Assembly: GCA_030607815.1 (NCBI GenBank)
Contig: JAUWJG010000002.1
Span: 1-26,663 of the forward strand
Reading direction: 5' to 3'
Source: Candidatus Bathyarchaeota archaeon
GTDB lineage: Archaea; Thermoproteota; Bathyarchaeia; RBG-16-48-13; GCA-020355125
Length of the DNA: 26,663 nt
Part shown: positions 24,115 through 26,663 of the stretch, piece after piece
How the letters are laid out: each line of letters begins with the position of its first letter
Position numbering within the stretch: the stretch's first letter is position 1
The notes under the pieces: generated by a model
Told to the model about the DNA's origin: nothing
Databases searched by the model: none
What the model saw: only the letters and a program-made list of their open reading frames with translations
Program-made: the position numbers and the translations under genes

Positions 24115-24193
24115 GGGGGATCAACGGGTGATGTCTCCACAGTGGAGCGGCTTCAAATTCTACCTACCCCACTTTAGGATACACCTATCCCCC
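24115..24193. other. GC-rich structured element B, related to element A
   Basis: Closed by a 7-bp inverted repeat GGGGGAT (24115-24121) / ATCCCCC (24187-24193); inside, CTCCAC and GTGGAG form a near-palindrome. It shares the blocks GATGTCT, TTCAA, TTC-ACC and CC-CAC with element A and, like it, has a worn T-arm look (CTTCAAATTCTACC). It lies at the C-terminal end of integrase remnant III. Likely an att remnant, possibly a non-coding RNA. Confidence 0.4.
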
Positions 24194-24506
24194 TTTGTCG
24201 TTTCCTGAATAGTTTAATATCGTTCAATTCACAGACGTTATCAAATCCAATCTCTATCAGTATTTTAACCTTTTAAACTGTTTTAGCAACTTTACAGATG
24301 AATGCGTCATCTTCCTCTTTGAATATAGCCTCTTCGAGTTAGATGTAACTCAGCGTTTTTTTTATGCTCCTGTTGTCTAGATAATTCATCACATGTAGAA
24401 TGTCCTTTGTTTGATGGGAAAGTATGGTTACTTTTTAGTGTCTGAAGGTGAGAAAGATTATTCTATTAATCCGTAGATTAAATTCATTTATAATAACGCT
24501 ATTTCG
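24174..24506 (-). pseudogene. Tyrosine recombinase remnant III (catalytic half, three in-frame TAA)
   Basis: One minus-strand frame reads NLRINRIIFLTFRH*KVTIL, SHQTKDILHVMNYLDNRSIK, KTLSYI*LEE, DAFICKVAKTV*KVKILIEI and GFDNVCELNDIKLFRKRQRG, then stops at TAA 24174-24176. Line-up with remnant I is continuous (NLRINRI, KDILHV, FRKR). No frameshift is seen, but there are in-frame TAA codons at 24435-24437, 24339-24341 and 24273-24275, and the GHR box is changed to LDNR. The N-terminal half is missing or too decayed to read. Inactive. Confidence 0.8.
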
Positions 24507-24577
24507 TTACTAAACGTTATCCCGTTTATATGACTATGCTTTTCTGCCCAAAATAAAAAGATGTAAAAGGTATATGT

Positions 24578-25102
24578 TTAGGTGATTGTAGTATACCTCT
24601 CATAATGGAATATTTCTTCAAATGGCTTTCTGGATCTCTTTTCAGGGTTTACGTCAGGTACTCCAATAGGTAACAGGTTTATGACCGTCATCTCTTGTGG
24701 TATATCTAACAGATCTTTAATATCTTCCTCGGTGAATGCTCCAATCCAACAAGTTCCATATCCCATGCTCCAAGCAGATAACACCATATGCTCAACTGCT
24801 ATCATCACATCCCTTTCAGCCCATTTCTCGTATACTAGAGGTGATTTTTTATCCATAGCCAATGCGACTATTATAACGCCAGCATTAGATATCCAAGTCT
24901 GGTTTCGAGCGATTTCTCCCAATCTAGCCTTTGTATCAGGGTCCCTAACGACGATGAAATGCCATGGTTGCTTATTACCCGCGCTTGGCGCTTGTTGAGC
25001 CGCTTCGAGTATTTTTTTCAAGTGCTCTTCTTGTAATGGCTCAGGTTTAAATCTTCGAATGCTTCTTCTGGTTTGTATTGCTTCTATTACTTCCATAATC
25101 AT
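24578..25102 (-). CDS. Nitroreductase-family flavoprotein
   Basis: A 174-residue FMN-dependent oxidoreductase of the nitroreductase fold. Signatures: IQTRRSIRRFKPEPL (FMN phosphate), AAQQAPSAGNKQPWHFIVVRD, the dimer-core helix VEHMVLSAWSMGYGTCWIGAF and LLPIGVPDVNPEKRSRKPFEEI. Members reduce nitro compounds, quinones or other substrates with NAD(P)H; the physiological substrate is unknown. A TATA box (TTTAAAAAG on the plus strand at 25122-25130) would start the RNA at about 25100, on ATG 25102, so the message is probably leaderless; ATG 25096 is the next choice. Confidence 0.88.
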   Translation of the reverse strand: MIMEVIEAIQTRRSIRRFKPEPLQEEHLKKILEAAQQAPSAGNKQPWHFIVVRDPDTKARLGEIARNQTWISNAGVIIVALAMDKKSPLVYEKWAERDVMIAVEHMVLSAWSMGYGTCWIGAFTEEDIKDLLDIPQEMTVINLLPIGVPDVNPEKRSRKPFEEIFHYERYTTIT

Positions 25103-25420
25103 GAAATAACCAACTCTACGGTTTAAAAAGTTTTAACTTAAAAAAACTTTAAGAAATTATATTATTTTTATTGTTAGAGTGTACATTATTCATAAATTAT
25201 GACTCATTAGATCTTAGTCGTTTTCTTGAATTAACAAACTAACTTTCTATGAAAAATATCACAATTAACTAATCAATTTAGATGGTATGAAAACTGAAAA
25301 AAAAGAATTGAGACAACCAGTACTTTAATTTCATAAATCATAAATATGTAGGTTGAATAGAAACTAATTTGTACATTCGATGTAGCATATCGTTATTGAA
25401 AATCGGAAAATTGCATTTAA
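25103..25420. other. Divergent intergenic region
   Basis: These 318 bases contain the TATA box for the nitroreductase gene (25122-25130, minus strand) and presumably the promoter of the surface protein. No gene seen. Confidence 0.5.
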
Positions 25421-26663
25421 ATGATTAAAAAGAGAACTTTTGCTTTTGCAATATTTTTACTTCGCTCGTTGGTTATTTCATCGTTTTCTAGTTGCATATT
25501 CTCTGCAAGTGCAGAAGGAATCATTTATCTTGAGACCATAGTTGACTCCTATGTTGACTTTAATAAACCAGAGACCAATTTTGGTGGATCGGACTATCTT
25601 CATACTTCTTTCTGGGATTTTACAATTATTGAAGATGTATATCGTGATGCATGGCTCATGTTTGATTTGTCAAGCATCCCTGCAGAAGCCACAATAACTG
25701 GGGCTAACCTTTGGTTATACGTTTGGGATGTTTAGTCACCCTTACCAACTATCGGAGCTATTTACTGTACTGATAACTCGTGGAGTGAATTCAGTATAAC
25801 CTCTTACAACCTTCCTTCTTTTTCTTGGGAGTTTCCAATTGCTGATTCAGTTGAAATAGGGTTCGAGGATGCGTGGTTTTCATGGGATCTTACGGTTCCT
25901 GTTGAAACTACTTTAGATACTAACGTTGAAACACTCTCTGTGATGTTGTATGTTCAAAATACGGGAGATACTTTCTCGGCAAGTTTCTACTCTAGGGAGG
26001 GTTGGCGAAACAATCCGTACCTTGAAGTTTCCTACACGACGCTCGAATCGTCTCTGACCTGTTTACTATCCGAAACATCAGTTACTTACGGAGCATCTGT
26101 ATTTGTATCTGGAACTCTCACGGATACCTCAACGGAAGCGGAACTGTCTGGAAGAACAGTATATCTAGAGTACTCTCAACCAGAAATAAGTGATTGGGAA
26201 CCTTTAGCAATAGTTACAACAGGATCCCCATACAACCACACTTTGACACTTAACGCAGGAACTTGGCAGATAAGGGCAACGTGGGATGGAGACGACAACT
26301 ACGAAGGAGTCACAACTCCAAACATTACATTAACAGTGGCGAAAGCTTCAAGCACTGTAACCTGTACCCTTTCAGAAATTGATGTAACTGTAGGATCTAA
26401 TCTTACTATTTCAGGAAATATGGATCTCTATCTCGAAGGGGAAGAAGTTATATTAACATTCACGAAACCTGATTCGTCTACAATCATAAGAACAATTATC
26501 CCTGACTCGGATGGGTTTTTTACATACACGTTTACACCAAATGATTTCGGGTCTTGGAGAGTGATAGCGATTTGGAATGGAAACGATAATTACGAAGGAG
26601 TTTCAAGTTCATCTAAATCTTTCACTTTATCAAAAATTTCAAGCAATATCTCCTGTTCAATTT
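25421..26663 (+). CDS. Secreted DNRLRE / Ig-repeat surface protein with an in-frame TAG, 3' end outside window
   Basis: A signal peptide (MIKKRTFAFAIFLLRSLVIS to SASA) is followed by a DNRLRE-type beta domain: DSYVDFNKPETNFGGSDYL, RDAWLMFDLSSIPAEATITG, ANLWLYVWDV. A TAG at 25733-25735 then interrupts, but the same frame continues with SPLPTIGAIYCTDNSWSEFS and FYSREGWRNNPYLEVSY, the second half of the same domain, so nothing is lost but one codon. After it come Ig-like repeats of about 90-100 residues (SLTCLLSETSVTYGASVFVS to WQIRATWDGDDNYEG; STVTCTLSEIDVTVGSNLTI to WRVIAIWNGNDNYEG; a third begins SSNISCSI). The frame stays open to the window end. Expected role: extracellular adhesion or surface layer. 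Whether the TAG is read through, recoded or a true nonsense mutation is unresolved. Confidence 0.75.

Overview
This is AT-rich chromosomal DNA from an archaeon. The markers are a complete type IIB topoisomerase (topo VI B and A), an ESCRT-III/CdvB protein, an archaeal NadM, formylmethanofuran:tetrahydromethanopterin formyltransferase (Ftr), TATA-type promoters, several leaderless-looking starts, frequent TTG starts, and tRNA genes with bulge-helix-bulge (BHB) introns, some at non-canonical sites. CdvB, an arcadin-1-like protein, Ftr and multi-intron tRNAs together point to the TACK/Asgard side of the Archaea; a Bathyarchaeia-like lineage is my best guess but is not proven here.

Layout. (1) 1-6180: a tight plus-strand histidine cluster, hisG (5' end outside the window), hisD, hisC, a HAD phosphatase, hisB, hisA, hisI. 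The HAD gene sits where histidinol-phosphate phosphatase is needed and overlaps hisB by 4 bp. hisF, hisH and hisE are not in the window. (2) 6259-8814: a metallo-beta-lactamase-fold hydrolase, then a DUF350-like membrane protein paired with a secreted transglutaminase-like protein. (3) 9168-12287: an AbrB-like/Cys-rich small protein, top6B and top6A, all overlapping; Top6A has a Lys/Arg-rich N-terminal tail made of a 30-bp tandem repeat. (4) 12334-13669: three intron-bearing tRNAs (Asn, a CAT tRNA that is probably Ile2, Glu), a 37-aa membrane peptide and a winged-helix regulator. A fourth tRNA (Thr) is on the minus strand at 17089. The four tRNAs carry seven introns. (5) 13999-18654: nadM, then a minus-strand operon (membrane-anchored coiled coil, rpiA, arcadin-1-like), a small helical protein, then ESCRT-III/CdvB followed by a two-helix membrane protein, and a small zinc ribbon protein. 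(6) 18985-25102: ftr, three decayed tyrosine-recombinase pieces on the minus strand, two GC-rich tRNA-3'-end-like elements, a palindromic operator before a small TM/zinc ribbon gene, a PH/DUF1648-type membrane protein, a class I/II aminotransferase and a nitroreductase. This is an integration scar region. (7) 25421-end: a secreted DNRLRE/Ig-repeat surface protein with one in-frame TAG, running off the window.

The most interesting items are the dense tRNA introns (one in the T-stem, one at 9/10, one in the D-loop, one of only 12 nt), an Ftr whose N-terminus is read out of frame from an integrase tail, a candidate missing histidinol phosphatase, an ESCRT-III gene paired with a possible membrane anchor, and the in-frame TAG. 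All calls come from reading the sequence; no database search was run.
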